The notes under the pieces: generated by a model
Told to the model about the DNA's origin: nothing
What the model saw: only the letters and a program-made list of their open reading frames with translations
The model's database searches: none
Assembly: GCF_000234665.1 (NCBI RefSeq)
Contig: NC_018324.1
Span: 1,918,942 to 1,982,941 of the forward strand
Source of the DNA: Leishmania mexicana MHOM/GT/2001/U1103
Lineage: Eukaryota; Euglenozoa; Kinetoplastea; Trypanosomatida; Trypanosomatidae
Direction of reading: 5' to 3'
DNA: 64,000 nt
Shown: one piece after another, positions 10,887 through 19,697 of the stretch
How the letters are laid out: each line of letters opens with the position of its first letter
Position numbering within the stretch: the stretch's first letter is position 1
Position numbers and translations under genes: made by a program

Positions 10887-12209
10887 TCACTTGCGGTGAG
10901 CAGCGCGCACCTTCTTTTTCTCGTTGACGTTGTACTTGTGATAGGACGAGTACGCACGTGGGTCGGCCAAGTTCTTCTTCTTCAGCTTCGGTGCTTCGCC
11001 AAAGGTGGCGAGGGCGCCGTCGTCATTCTGCATGACTTGATGCGCCTTCACCTTGCTACTTGTCGTGCCGCGGATCACGTGCGCCAGCTGATCCTCGCGG
11101 AGCACAAGGTTGCGGTTCGTGCCACGCATGCCGCCACGCGGCTTTGGCAGGTTGTAGATGGTGCCACGCGTGCTGATGCGCTTTCGAAAGTTAATGTAGA
11201 GCTTCTTCTCCCCTTGGTCATTCACCACGTAGTTAACGCGCCGCAGAGTGTCACCGGAGCCGCATTCAGGGCAGAACTGACGGGTTGTATCGCCGACGAG
11301 GGTGAAGCACGCTGTGCAGCGCATCATCCACAGGCGAAGCTCGCGAATGTGAATGCCGTTCGTGCCCACGATTGGGACGCCGAGGTGCATGAGCGTGTTT
11401 TGCATGGCGTAGTCAGAGGTCACACAGGCCATGCCAGCCTCAAAGGCACGCCCGGTGCGGCGAGTTCCGCTTTGCACATCTTGGATGTTCTCCGGCGTGA
11501 TCCACTCCCCCTCGCCATCGTCCTCATCTGCATCACCTGCGCCGCCCTCGCCATCCGTCCCCTTCGCCTCATTGCTCCAGTCACCCCACCCCGGCATTGA
11601 ACCCGACGAGGCACTCTGTGCCTGTGCTGGTTCCGACTTCTCCCTCTCGTCATCCGAGTCATCCTCGCCCATCTCCTCCGTCATCACCTGAACCTTGTCG
11701 GCGTTTCCCGGGTTCACTTGCGGAGGACGCGGCTCGATCGGCTCGCCGAGAAACCCACCAACCTTACAACAGTCGAGCGCGAGGGCGCAGAGGCGGATGT
11801 CGGTGCGGGACATAGCACCAAAGTCACCGGTGCGCTCCGCACAGGCAACCACGGCGGCGACTGCCTCCGGGGTGGGGTCAAGCACCGTCACTTTGTGCGG
11901 TAGCCGCTCCAACAGCTCCCGCGATGCACGATCCTTGATCTCGACAATCACCTGCGGCGTCGTCACCAGCGCATCGGCGGTGGAGACAAAGTTGTCCATG
12001 CCCTTGATGATGGCGTTGGCATCTAAGATGAGAAGACCTTTGGAGAACGACGGCAGCCTCACCTCTGCCGTCTCGTGCTGCGGGTTCTGCAGCTGCCTCT
12101 CCGCATCATTCTGCGATGGGTCGACGGCGAACACGGTGACTCGTGGCTTCGCCGTGAAGTTGGTCGCCTCCTCCGGCTTTATACTCTTCACGAGTGCTGC
12201 CCACGACAT
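10887..12209 (-). CDS. NOB1: NOB1, PIN-domain endonuclease for 18S rRNA 3'-end (D-site) processing
   Basis: A 440-residue homologue of the NOB1 nuclease, which cleaves pre-rRNA at the 3' end of the small-subunit rRNA during late cytoplasmic 40S maturation. The PIN domain (about residues 58-150) has the acidic residues in LLILDANAIIKG (Asp63), VIVEIKDRAS (Glu90) and SRTDIRLCAL (Asp137). A central acidic, disordered insert (about 180-235) is followed by the NOB1-specific zinc ribbon: Cys298, Cys301, Cys313 and Cys316 in MRCTACF...FCPECG. After it comes the family block GGMRGTNRNLVLREDQ. The start is the ATG at 12209 (MSWAALVKSI). The longer upstream frame is untranslated-looking and begins at a non-ATG codon. 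Confidence 0.95.
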   Translation of the reverse strand: MSWAALVKSIKPEEATNFTAKPRVTVFAVDPSQNDAERQLQNPQHETAEVRLPSFSKGLLILDANAIIKGMDNFVSTADALVTTPQVIVEIKDRASRELLERLPHKVTVLDPTPEAVAAVVACAERTGDFGAMSRTDIRLCALALDCCKVGGFLGEPIEPRPPQVNPGNADKVQVMTEEMGEDDSDDEREKSEPAQAQSASSGSMPGWGDWSNEAKGTDGEGGAGDADEDDGEGEWITPENIQDVQSGTRRTGRAFEAGMACVTSDYAMQNTLMHLGVPIVGTNGIHIRELRLWMMRCTACFTLVGDTTRQFCPECGSGDTLRRVNYVVNDQGEKKLYINFRKRISTRGTIYNLPKPRGGMRGTNRNLVLREDQLAHVIRGTTSSKVKAHQVMQNDDGALATFGEAPKLKKKNLADPRAYSSYHKYNVNEKKKVRAAHRK

Positions 12210-13154
12210 GAGGGCCTCTCTTGCAATGCAAGTGGTGTTGAAGAAAGAGTGATACGCGAAGCGACTTGGCGCGTGCGGATCCGGAAGAAAGAGGCTGCCG
12301 GCTGCACACACACACATACACGTAAACGCGAAAACGCGAACTCGGAAAACAAAATTGAATAGGACGCAAAGAGACTTGCTCTTCTTTCTTCGATTGCGAG
12401 CTGTGTGAGAGACGCCCACTGTGCCACTCAGCTTAGGAGAGAATTATTCGGCCGAGCGGAAAAGACGGGGTGGACAGCAGGACGAGAGACGGCATGCGGA
12501 TGAAAACACAAAGATGATAGAGAAAGTGGAAGGTGGAAGAACAGGGTCAGGTCGAGTTAGCGGGCACAGGTCCGTCTCATGCACAAAAGCCGGCCCGAGA
12601 TCAGCAGGCTATGGCCTACAGCACCACTACCGGCTGCGTGAGGGGAAGGCGGGCATGTGTCTTTTCCTCGAAACATACACACACGCACACGCGGGTGCCC
12701 CCTGTCTTCGCCCTACACAAGTCTGTCACTGGTGGCTTTTGGCCTTCCTTCGAAGTCGGCAGAGCTCTACTGCTGTCCATCCGAGCTCATATTTCTTCGA
12801 GGTTTTTTTCACTTTTTCTCCCTGCTGTGCGACCTTACGTGTGTTACCAAGGTGTGAGAATAGTGTCCTGCAAACAAAACCCTCTATCTCTCCATGGAGA
12901 GAGAGAAGGCAGCGCAGAGGAGCGGGTGGGTGGGTGGGATATCATCCTGTCAACCGACCGCATGTAGAGAAAATGAGCAAACGAAAACGGCAGCCGACAG
13001 GCGTGCCTGGTGTCTGATGGCATCTGTTGGCGCGTGAGGCGCCGATAAAAAAATCTTGTCGCCTGAAAACTCATTTCTCCACAAAAAAAGCCCCTACGGA
13101 TGAATCGAACGCCGCACCACCAGTGTCACCGTTCCTCATGTGGTCCTTCTCCCG
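12210..13154. other. Intergenic spacer with G-quadruplex motif
   Basis: No gene. A purine-rich + strand patch near 12280-12295 (pyrimidine on the transcribed strand) lies upstream of NOB1 and may serve its splice site. A perfect G-quadruplex motif lies at 12924-12938. Confidence 0.6.
12924..12938 (+). other. Perfect G-quadruplex motif (four GGG runs, one-base loops)
   Basis: Four GGG triplets separated by single T residues, the tightest parallel-quadruplex pattern. It is G-rich on the + strand, that is the template strand, so the RNA would be C-rich here. It sits between the S4/pseudouridine synthase-like gene and NOB1. Confidence 0.7.
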
Positions 13155-14336
13155 TTACGCTTTTTTCTCAACGTCGAACTCGCGGAGACTCAGCACCATG
13201 CGGTTTGTCTTCAAGCGACGCTCGAAAGTGAAGAGAAGCGCCAGATCCGTAGCGCTGCATGGCCGCAGCGTCTCCTGCACGAGCGAGGAATGCAGAACAA
13301 AAGGACCGTTCCGTACGAGAGAGATGAGGGCACCGCTGCGCTGGAGTCTGCGTGCCGCTCGATACGGCAGCAGAGGCGTTGTGACGAGCAGTCGCTCTTC
13401 CGTGAGCAGCGGTATCGAAGAGAACAACTGGTTTGCGACGGTGTCGCGTGACGGCGGCGGTGGTGGGCAGCATACGCACGAGCACGACACACCGACGTCA
13501 GTTGAGAGCTGAGGCTGCACTCTTGCTCGCAGCGTCGCCTCAACGGCCTTTGCGGCGTGCTGCACCACCTCGAGCGGTGTCCCGCGAGGAAAGCGCACGT
13601 CGTACACGCCAAAGTTGCCGAGGCTCTCGTTGTTCCAGTACCGTACCATGGAGACGTCGTTGCTTGCAATGCCAATGCCCTTCATGCCATCAAAGAACCC
13701 TATTGGCCGGAGCACGTTGAGCCCGAGCAGCGGGCTTGGGTCCGTGCCCATGATCGGGGCCATGCGGTGCACAAAACTACGGGGCTCGCTCTCCTCCGAG
13801 GAGACAGACACGCCAGGATGGAGATAGATAAAGGTGTAGGTGCGGTGCAGCGCGCGCTTTAGCGCCGGCACCCACGTGCCCTGGGCAGCGCGTGAGGTAT
13901 CCCGTGCGTGCGGGCCTGTCGACGAGCTCGACTGCAGTGCTGGTAGAGAAGAGCAGACCTGGATGTCCAGCTGCTGAAACGTCTCCCAACTAAGCTGGCT
14001 CTCGAGGTCGGTGGCACTTGATACAACCACGTCATTCACCTTTAAACGGCCGCTCTTCGCCAGCGCCTGCGTCTCCGCAAACGGGATGCCGCAGCGATGG
14101 AAAAGCCAGTGATACAGAGAGGGGGCATGGGCAACGGTGTTGAGCTGTGCGTTGATGAAGCCACGTCGGTTACGCAGCAGCGCCGTCTCCGTCAGCTCCT
14201 TCTTGTGCAGTACACCGACGCGGAAGACGCGACCCTTTGTCTGCTTCGCCACGTATTGCTTCTTCGCGATCGGGTACTGACGCACACTCGCCAACCGCGT
14301 GAGCCCCCTGTTCAGTTTCTCAAGATTGAAACTCAT
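13155..14336 (-). CDS. S4-domain, RsuA/RluB-type pseudouridine synthase-like protein
   Basis: A 393-residue protein. An S4 RNA-binding module lies at about residues 72-110 (HRCGIPFAETQALAKSGRLK then VNDVVVSSATDLE). The C-terminal part follows the RsuA/RluB/RluE layout. The catalytic-loop region reads PIGFFDGMKGIGIASND, where the usual form is close to GRLDxxTxGLLLxTND. The aspartate (Asp216) is kept but neighbours differ, and the domain contains insertions. Family members isomerise uridine in rRNA. The basic N-terminus would suit import into the mitochondrion and mitoribosome work, which is inference. It could have lost catalysis and act as an assembly factor. The start is the ATG at 14336, the first codon of the frame, with a conserved-looking MSFNLEKLNRGLTRL beginning. 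Confidence 0.6.
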   Translation of the reverse strand: MSFNLEKLNRGLTRLASVRQYPIAKKQYVAKQTKGRVFRVGVLHKKELTETALLRNRRGFINAQLNTVAHAPSLYHWLFHRCGIPFAETQALAKSGRLKVNDVVVSSATDLESQLSWETFQQLDIQVCSSLPALQSSSSTGPHARDTSRAAQGTWVPALKRALHRTYTFIYLHPGVSVSSEESEPRSFVHRMAPIMGTDPSPLLGLNVLRPIGFFDGMKGIGIASNDVSMVRYWNNESLGNFGVYDVRFPRGTPLEVVQHAAKAVEATLRARVQPQLSTDVGVSCSCVCCPPPPPSRDTVANQLFSSIPLLTEERLLVTTPLLPYRAARRLQRSGALISLVRNGPFVLHSSLVQETLRPCSATDLALLFTFERRLKTNRMVLSLREFDVEKKA

Positions 14337-15457
14337 CTCCCTTTATTGGCGAATTGGTGTGTTGTTCTTGTGTGGGTCTGTGTAGAGAGCGAGACGAGCG
14401 GTGTGAGAAAAAGAAAGAGGCGAGGAAGTCGATAGAACGCTAGGTGCGGGAGCGGTTGCGCTGTAGTGAGCCACCCCGCAACAGAACTTCTTGCCCGCCT
14501 TCACTGACTACCCATACACGCACACACAGAGACAGACAGACAGAAAGGAAGATGTATGGGAGTGGGACGCAGGTTGCGTCAACAAGCGCACCACTTTTCA
14601 CTTGCACACGGAGAAAGCCTACACACTCCACACACATGCGTAAGGCACACGCATAACAGAACGGGAAAAGCAAGCGCCGTTTTTTTTGCGCACAAAGACG
14701 CACACATGCCAAGAATATGCGGAGCGTGCCGGCGTGGGGGAGGGGAGACAGCCCAGAAATCAGGCGAAATGAAACAAAAGGGTGTAGAGGGGAAGAGGGG
14801 AAGGGGAGAACAACAACAACGAAAACATGAAAAGATAAGAAGGAAGCGAGCGGAAGGAATGGTGGCAAGGGGAAGGGAGCACGTCGCTCGGCTGCATGCG
14901 GGAGCGGAGAACGCGGCGGAGCCTCCACCGAATACACTACATCATGGGCTGTCGGCGTGAGTTGATGAGTGCGAGAATGTGGCGACGTAGTCCTTTACTG
15001 CGCGCATGCCAGTGCAGCATCGCTCTTCTTGCGGCATAGCATCTACGAACACCCCCTGCAAGAACGAAACCAATGCTACCAGACAGATGCATTTCTTGGT
15101 GTTGTCATCCTTTGCCTTACATTTCATCATAGCCTCTCCAGGCTCACGCACACGCCTAAACCCAATCCGAACGAGTGGGGACAGCAAAAAAAAGCGTTTC
15201 GGCCCATTAGTTTAATTTTTTTTTTACGCGTCTGCTTATCCGAGTGAAACCCCGAGAAGCGAAAGGGAAAGACCTGCTCTGTATTCGGCACGAAGCCGTC
15301 GAGAAACAGAAACAGAAATGCATGTCCTCGCCACGCACACCGCCTATCCACCCCTCCCCCCCCCCTCACCCACACACAAAGACGCGCGTTTATGTGCAGG
15401 TGCGAGAGAACAAAAACGCCGCGGCGCCCACGCGCACCACCGGAATCACACCCCTTC
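14337..15457. other. 1.1-kb intergenic spacer
   Basis: No gene supported. It has A- and GA-rich patches on the + strand around 14780-14880 and a poly-T run near 15215. Short open frames are not coding-like. Confidence 0.6.
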
Positions 15458-17320
15458 TCATTCGCCGCCCTCCGTCTTGTACTTGCTTGCCTCCGCCTGC
15501 AGCTGCTTTGCGATGGAGGCCTGCTTCACCTTGTTGCGCTCGTCGTTCACGAAGCGCAGTGCCCGGCGCGGTAGCACCACCGTGTCAGCAAGGTGACGCT
15601 GCGTCTGCACAAGACGGTCCGCCACCAGCCCCTTCACATCACTGTCGATGCCATCGACAGACGCAGCCACCGCAATGGCAGATAGCACATCCATGCTTGA
15701 TGGTGAGAAGCACTGCGTGCCCCCAGCCTCCCACAGTTGATCCACCACCTCACGCAGTGCGGCCGTGTCACCGGCTGTCAAAGACTTGAGGCTGATGACC
15801 GTCTCGATTTGGTTCGCTTGCTCTGCTATGTCCTTCTCCGCCTGCTGCTCCAGCAGTGTCGCGAATCGCTCGTCGGCAGCGGCCAGGAGGCCTTTTTCCT
15901 TGCACCACTCCAGCACCTTGCAAAACTTGGATAGGGGCTGCTGCGTGACGCTCGGCAGGCGCTGCTCCAGCACCGTCTCCAACGCATGAAAGGCCAAAGA
16001 GATGGCTGCCTGAAAGCCCTCGATCTCGTGGTCAGTAAGAGGGACGCGGCGTCGAGTGACGATGGGGGCTGCATGGTCCACTGCGGTAGCAGAAGTGCCT
16101 GATGAAGCGGCTTCGGCTGCTGTCTGTGGCAGTCCCTCCTCGTCGTCCCCGCCGCACACTTGCTCATTCCTCCGCACTGTCGCCTCTTCGGTCGGTTCCT
16201 CCACATGGTTATCCGAGGCGCCTGTTGCTGCAGCCCTTGGCGACGGTGCGAACGTCGGTTCGACAAGTCGACGCGCCTTCGACAACAGCTTGCTGATTAG
16301 CTGACACTTGGCTGCGTAGTCGAACTTTTCCGCGGAGGTCGAGGGGAACACGCTGCCCTTCTCAACATCATCCTGCGCGTCGGTGACCATGGCTGTCAGT
16401 TTCTTGGCGCATACCTGAATATCTGCGACAGATCTCGACATTTCGATCAGCCGCTGCAGGCGACCGACAGCGTCAAGGGAGGCTAGCTTCTTTAAAAGTT
16501 CGCGGGGTGAGAGAAGCGACGCCACCTCTGCGTCCAGCAGGGGTGCAACCGGTGCCGGTGGCTGCGGTGACGGTGCCACGCCCTCAGTCTCGCCCTCTGC
16601 AGGGATGGCGGCATCTGCCTCCGCTGCCCTTACGGGCAATGTGCGAACGCCCTCACCCCAGGCGGACTTGCGCACACCCTCTTGCTCGCAGCGGATCAGA
16701 AACTCATGCGCTGGCGGGATCATCGGATTTTTGCCAAGCGCGTACAAGGCAAAGAGACGCTCGAGAGTCGTAAAAACCTCGTTCTTGTACTGCGACATGA
16801 GCTCCTCGTAGACTGCCTTGGGCCGCTGGCTAATGGCTTGCAGGAAAGTGTTGACTGACTTGGCCTCACGGAACTTTTCGCTTGAGTGGTAATCGCGGAT
16901 GTACTCGGCAATCGTTTCCGCGTCGCCCAGCACGGAGCGCAAGAGAGCAAAGTTCGAGTTGGGCTTCCTATCTTTCTTCTCGCGCTTCGCTTTCCGCTCC
17001 GCATCAAGCGGTGTGTGAGAGCCGTGCTTCCCCGAGAGAGATCGGTGGCGCATGAACTTCTTTGGCACAAAGCCGCGACCTTCACGCGGCCCGTTTCCTC
17101 GGCCTCGTCCGCCAGTATCGCCGCGACCACGAGCATCGCCCCAATCTCTGCCACGCCCTCGGAAGGCGTCATGACCGCCGTGCGAAAACCCGCGACCGCG
17201 ACCGCGGCGGTCATTGGTGCCGCGATCACCTCGAAACATGCCGCGCCCGCCACGGCTGGCTCCTCTAGACGAGGGAGCATTTCCTGCTGGGGCGCCGGCA
17301 GATGGCACGGGGGCCTCCAT
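15458..17320 (-). CDS. RGG-rich hypothetical RNA-binding protein (620 aa)
   Basis: The N-terminal 100 residues are dense in RGG/GRG motifs (RGASRGGRGMFRGDRG and RGRGRGFSHGG), a composition typical of RNA-binding regions methylated by arginine methyltransferases. After a basic hinge with KAKREKKDRK, the rest is alpha-helical and may form helical repeats, for example FALLRSVLGDAETIAEYI and LERLFALYALGKN. An alanine/proline-rich linker sits in the middle, and a further helical block (ISLAFHALETVLEQ) lies before the C-terminus. I do not recognise a named family. The first ATG in frame is at 17320 (MEAPVPSAG). The frame extends upstream but only to a TTG. A role in mRNA binding or translation is inferred from composition alone. 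Confidence 0.75.
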   Translation of the reverse strand: MEAPVPSAGAPAGNAPSSRGASRGGRGMFRGDRGTNDRRGRGRGFSHGGHDAFRGRGRDWGDARGRGDTGGRGRGNGPREGRGFVPKKFMRHRSLSGKHGSHTPLDAERKAKREKKDRKPNSNFALLRSVLGDAETIAEYIRDYHSSEKFREAKSVNTFLQAISQRPKAVYEELMSQYKNEVFTTLERLFALYALGKNPMIPPAHEFLIRCEQEGVRKSAWGEGVRTLPVRAAEADAAIPAEGETEGVAPSPQPPAPVAPLLDAEVASLLSPRELLKKLASLDAVGRLQRLIEMSRSVADIQVCAKKLTAMVTDAQDDVEKGSVFPSTSAEKFDYAAKCQLISKLLSKARRLVEPTFAPSPRAAATGASDNHVEEPTEEATVRRNEQVCGGDDEEGLPQTAAEAASSGTSATAVDHAAPIVTRRRVPLTDHEIEGFQAAISLAFHALETVLEQRLPSVTQQPLSKFCKVLEWCKEKGLLAAADERFATLLEQQAEKDIAEQANQIETVISLKSLTAGDTAALREVVDQLWEAGGTQCFSPSSMDVLSAIAVAASVDGIDSDVKGLVADRLVQTQRHLADTVVLPRRALRFVNDERNKVKQASIAKQLQAEASKYKTEGGE

Positions 17321-18869
17321 GAGGTTCTTTCTTGGCAGCAGACGTGGCAGTCGGGAAGCACAGGGATGGTTCCCACCGTTCGCGACAAGAGCGCGACGAT
17401 GATGCAAGTCCGCGGTGTAAGCACAGCTAATCGGGAAGCACGTGACCGCGCAAGTCAGGCAGCCAACCCGTGCAAATGCGCGTAGGAACGGAGACTAAGA
17501 GGGAGAAAAATGAGGGGTTAGCGCATCCCTAGAAACGCGCAGAAGTTGCCCATACAAATCCACGTAAGTTGCTCGTGTTGTCGTCTGCGAGGTTCCGGCC
17601 CGAAACGGGGGGGGGGACAAGAGCGGTGGACAGCTCTCCCTACAAACCCCGTGAAAACCCACACAGTGCTTACGCGGTGCTCTAATGGCGCTTCGTCTTC
17701 CTACTCGAAGGCGCCACACACACGCACACATGTTCGAAACTGCGTGCCGACAGTTGTGCGTTGCGCGACACAAACACGCTCACTGGTGACTCGGTCTGGT
17801 TGTTTCATGTGATGTTTAGCGTCTCTGTTTTTCTTTTGGCATTCCTGGCAGGCGTAATTCGCTGATACCCGCCGCCCCTTAGACTCGCGGAGTGTCGAGA
17901 TGGCGCAGCTCCTCAGCACACAGGAGCCACGCTGCTGCGCGGTCACCGAGAGAGGGATCCTGAGCTACGAAACGCAAAAACAGGCACCGGTAGAAAGACA
18001 GTCTCTTCCCAACACCGACACGAAGAAAAAACAGGCACACATCACACACCACCGACGTATGAGCAGTACATACTCGAAAAGACAAGATGGAAAGGGCATA
18101 CACGCATATACATATGCATGTACCCCGGTATCAGAAGACCACGGGCCCTCATTCCGTCGTCGAGGACGCGAAGAGAGTGAGTACAGGAAGTCTCCATGAG
18201 GTAGCTGTTCGTATATTCATTTTGTTTGTTCAAGAAAGCACAACCGGAGCAAAATGACGAGAAACAACAGAAGCACCCACACACGCACAGACGCACCGTT
18301 ACACACACATCGTACCTCAACAAGAAGCAAAGCATCCAAAAAGAAAAAAAAACAAAGGAAGAAGGTCAGAGTGCCCAGCAGGAGATTCAGCGCGGATCTA
18401 CGCGTCTGTCAGAGGCCCTTCTCGGTCCGTGTGTAAGCTCGTGCACCGCATGCATCTGCCACACACACGCACGCACAGAGAAACAACCCCACCAGTCACC
18501 GCTGCGCCTCAAAGACAAGGGAGGCCCCAAGCCTTGGATATGGTGGAAAGAGAAAGCTTCTGCCGCCACACAAAGAAGTAGGATGTCACCATTGAGGACC
18601 TACACTTCCAGTTGGCGAGGAAGCAAGCGCCAAGCGCAAACGATGCACATTTGCAACGCAGCAGTCGATCTTTCGCCCACCTCTCAACCGCTATACTGTA
18701 GAAAGACGAAGAAGTTGAGGGAGGGCCATGCATTTTGGTGTTCGGCATCTGCCGACGCGGGAAACGAGCAGCACGCCGATACAGACGTCTTTGTCCTGGT
18801 ACATTTTGTACGTTTGCGTGTGTGCGTATCCACCTTCCATTCCTCATCTATTTTGGTTCAAGCGCCCGC
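17321..18869. other. 1.5-kb intergenic spacer
   Basis: No gene. The minus strand near 17490-17516 has a pyrimidine tract followed by AG (+ strand CT at about 17493), a candidate trans-splice acceptor for the RGG gene. The remainder is CA- and A-rich. Confidence 0.55.
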
Positions 18870-19697
18870 CTATTCCGCCTTTCCTTTTGAGCTAGAGCTT
18901 GAGGATTCGGCGGGCACCCGCTGATCCAAAGCCTTCGACCCTGTGACGGCGCCCTCTTCTTCTTCGTGGTGAGGTCGGGCCTCGGCTTTGCGTGACACAT
19001 CCCCTGCCCCTGCGGAGGCGGCACCGGTCTCCTCTTCGCCCGTGCCGTTGGTGATGAGGGGAATGCCTGGCTTGCGAACGCGGAAACCGTACACCTTCGG
19101 CACGTAATGCTGGTTCGGCGGCGGAATCGACACACCGCGCTCGCGCAGCTGCATGAGCAACAGGTGAGGAAAGGTGGTGCCCCAGAAGGCACCGTCGAGG
19201 CTACGGTGGCGGACGGAGCGAGGGTGGTAGATATCCTCGCAGCGTGGACAAAAGAGCTTCACGGAGCTCTCACGCACCACGTCGCTCTGGCCCACCGGGA
19301 GCAGCGCATGGCCCTCGCAGAAGACGCGGGGACAGCTACCAAACTCGCCCTGTATATATTTTTCCTCCATCAGCTTGAGGCCACGGCCGGTGGTGATGAA
19401 GCGGGCGTGAATAAGACCATAGAGGATCTCCGCGGAGCTCTCGACGAGACGCTTCTGCTGCTCGGTAAGGCCGTCGCTCTCCATCGACTCCACGTCGAGG
19501 ATGAGTTCTAATGCATAATGGTAAAATGGCACTATTGGAGCCAGCCCAGTTAGGTTGAAATCATCTGTGATGAATTCGCGGTCGACCATGCAGAAGAACT
19601 CATTTCCCTTCAAGTCGCAGAACCACGTAATCCAGCTCACAAGCTCCTCATCCTCGTACTCGTACTCCATGTTCTCTGGAGAGTACGCCTCATCCAT
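18870..19697 (-). CDS. CK2B: Casein kinase 2 regulatory (beta) subunit
   Basis: A 275-residue CK2 beta. The family signatures are clear: SWITWFCDLKGNEFFC near residue 21, a DREFITDDFNLTGL block, ALELILDVE, and GRGLKLMEEKYIQGEFG. The zinc-binding dimerisation domain has Cys122, Cys127, Cys150 and Cys153 (SCPRVFCEG and LFCPRCEDIYHP), followed by the usual DGAFWGTTFPHLL segment. CK2 beta dimerises and binds two catalytic alpha subunits, tuning substrate choice. The C-terminal tail from about residue 215 is longer and more acidic than in animals and ends in a serine run (SSSSSSKGKAE), which could be a phosphorylation target. The ATG at 19697 fits the family N-terminus. Confidence 0.95.
   Translation of the reverse strand: MDEAYSPENMEYEYEDEELVSWITWFCDLKGNEFFCMVDREFITDDFNLTGLAPIVPFYHYALELILDVESMESDGLTEQQKRLVESSAEILYGLIHARFITTGRGLKLMEEKYIQGEFGSCPRVFCEGHALLPVGQSDVVRESSVKLFCPRCEDIYHPRSVRHRSLDGAFWGTTFPHLLLMQLRERGVSIPPPNQHYVPKVYGFRVRKPGIPLITNGTGEEETGAASAGAGDVSRKAEARPHHEEEEGAVTGSKALDQRVPAESSSSSSKGKAE

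Noticed and set aside
10593..11600. 335-codon + strand open frame
   Set aside because: It lies wholly antisense to NOB1, whose domains and zinc ribbon are unmistakable. Antisense open frames are common in GC-rich genes.
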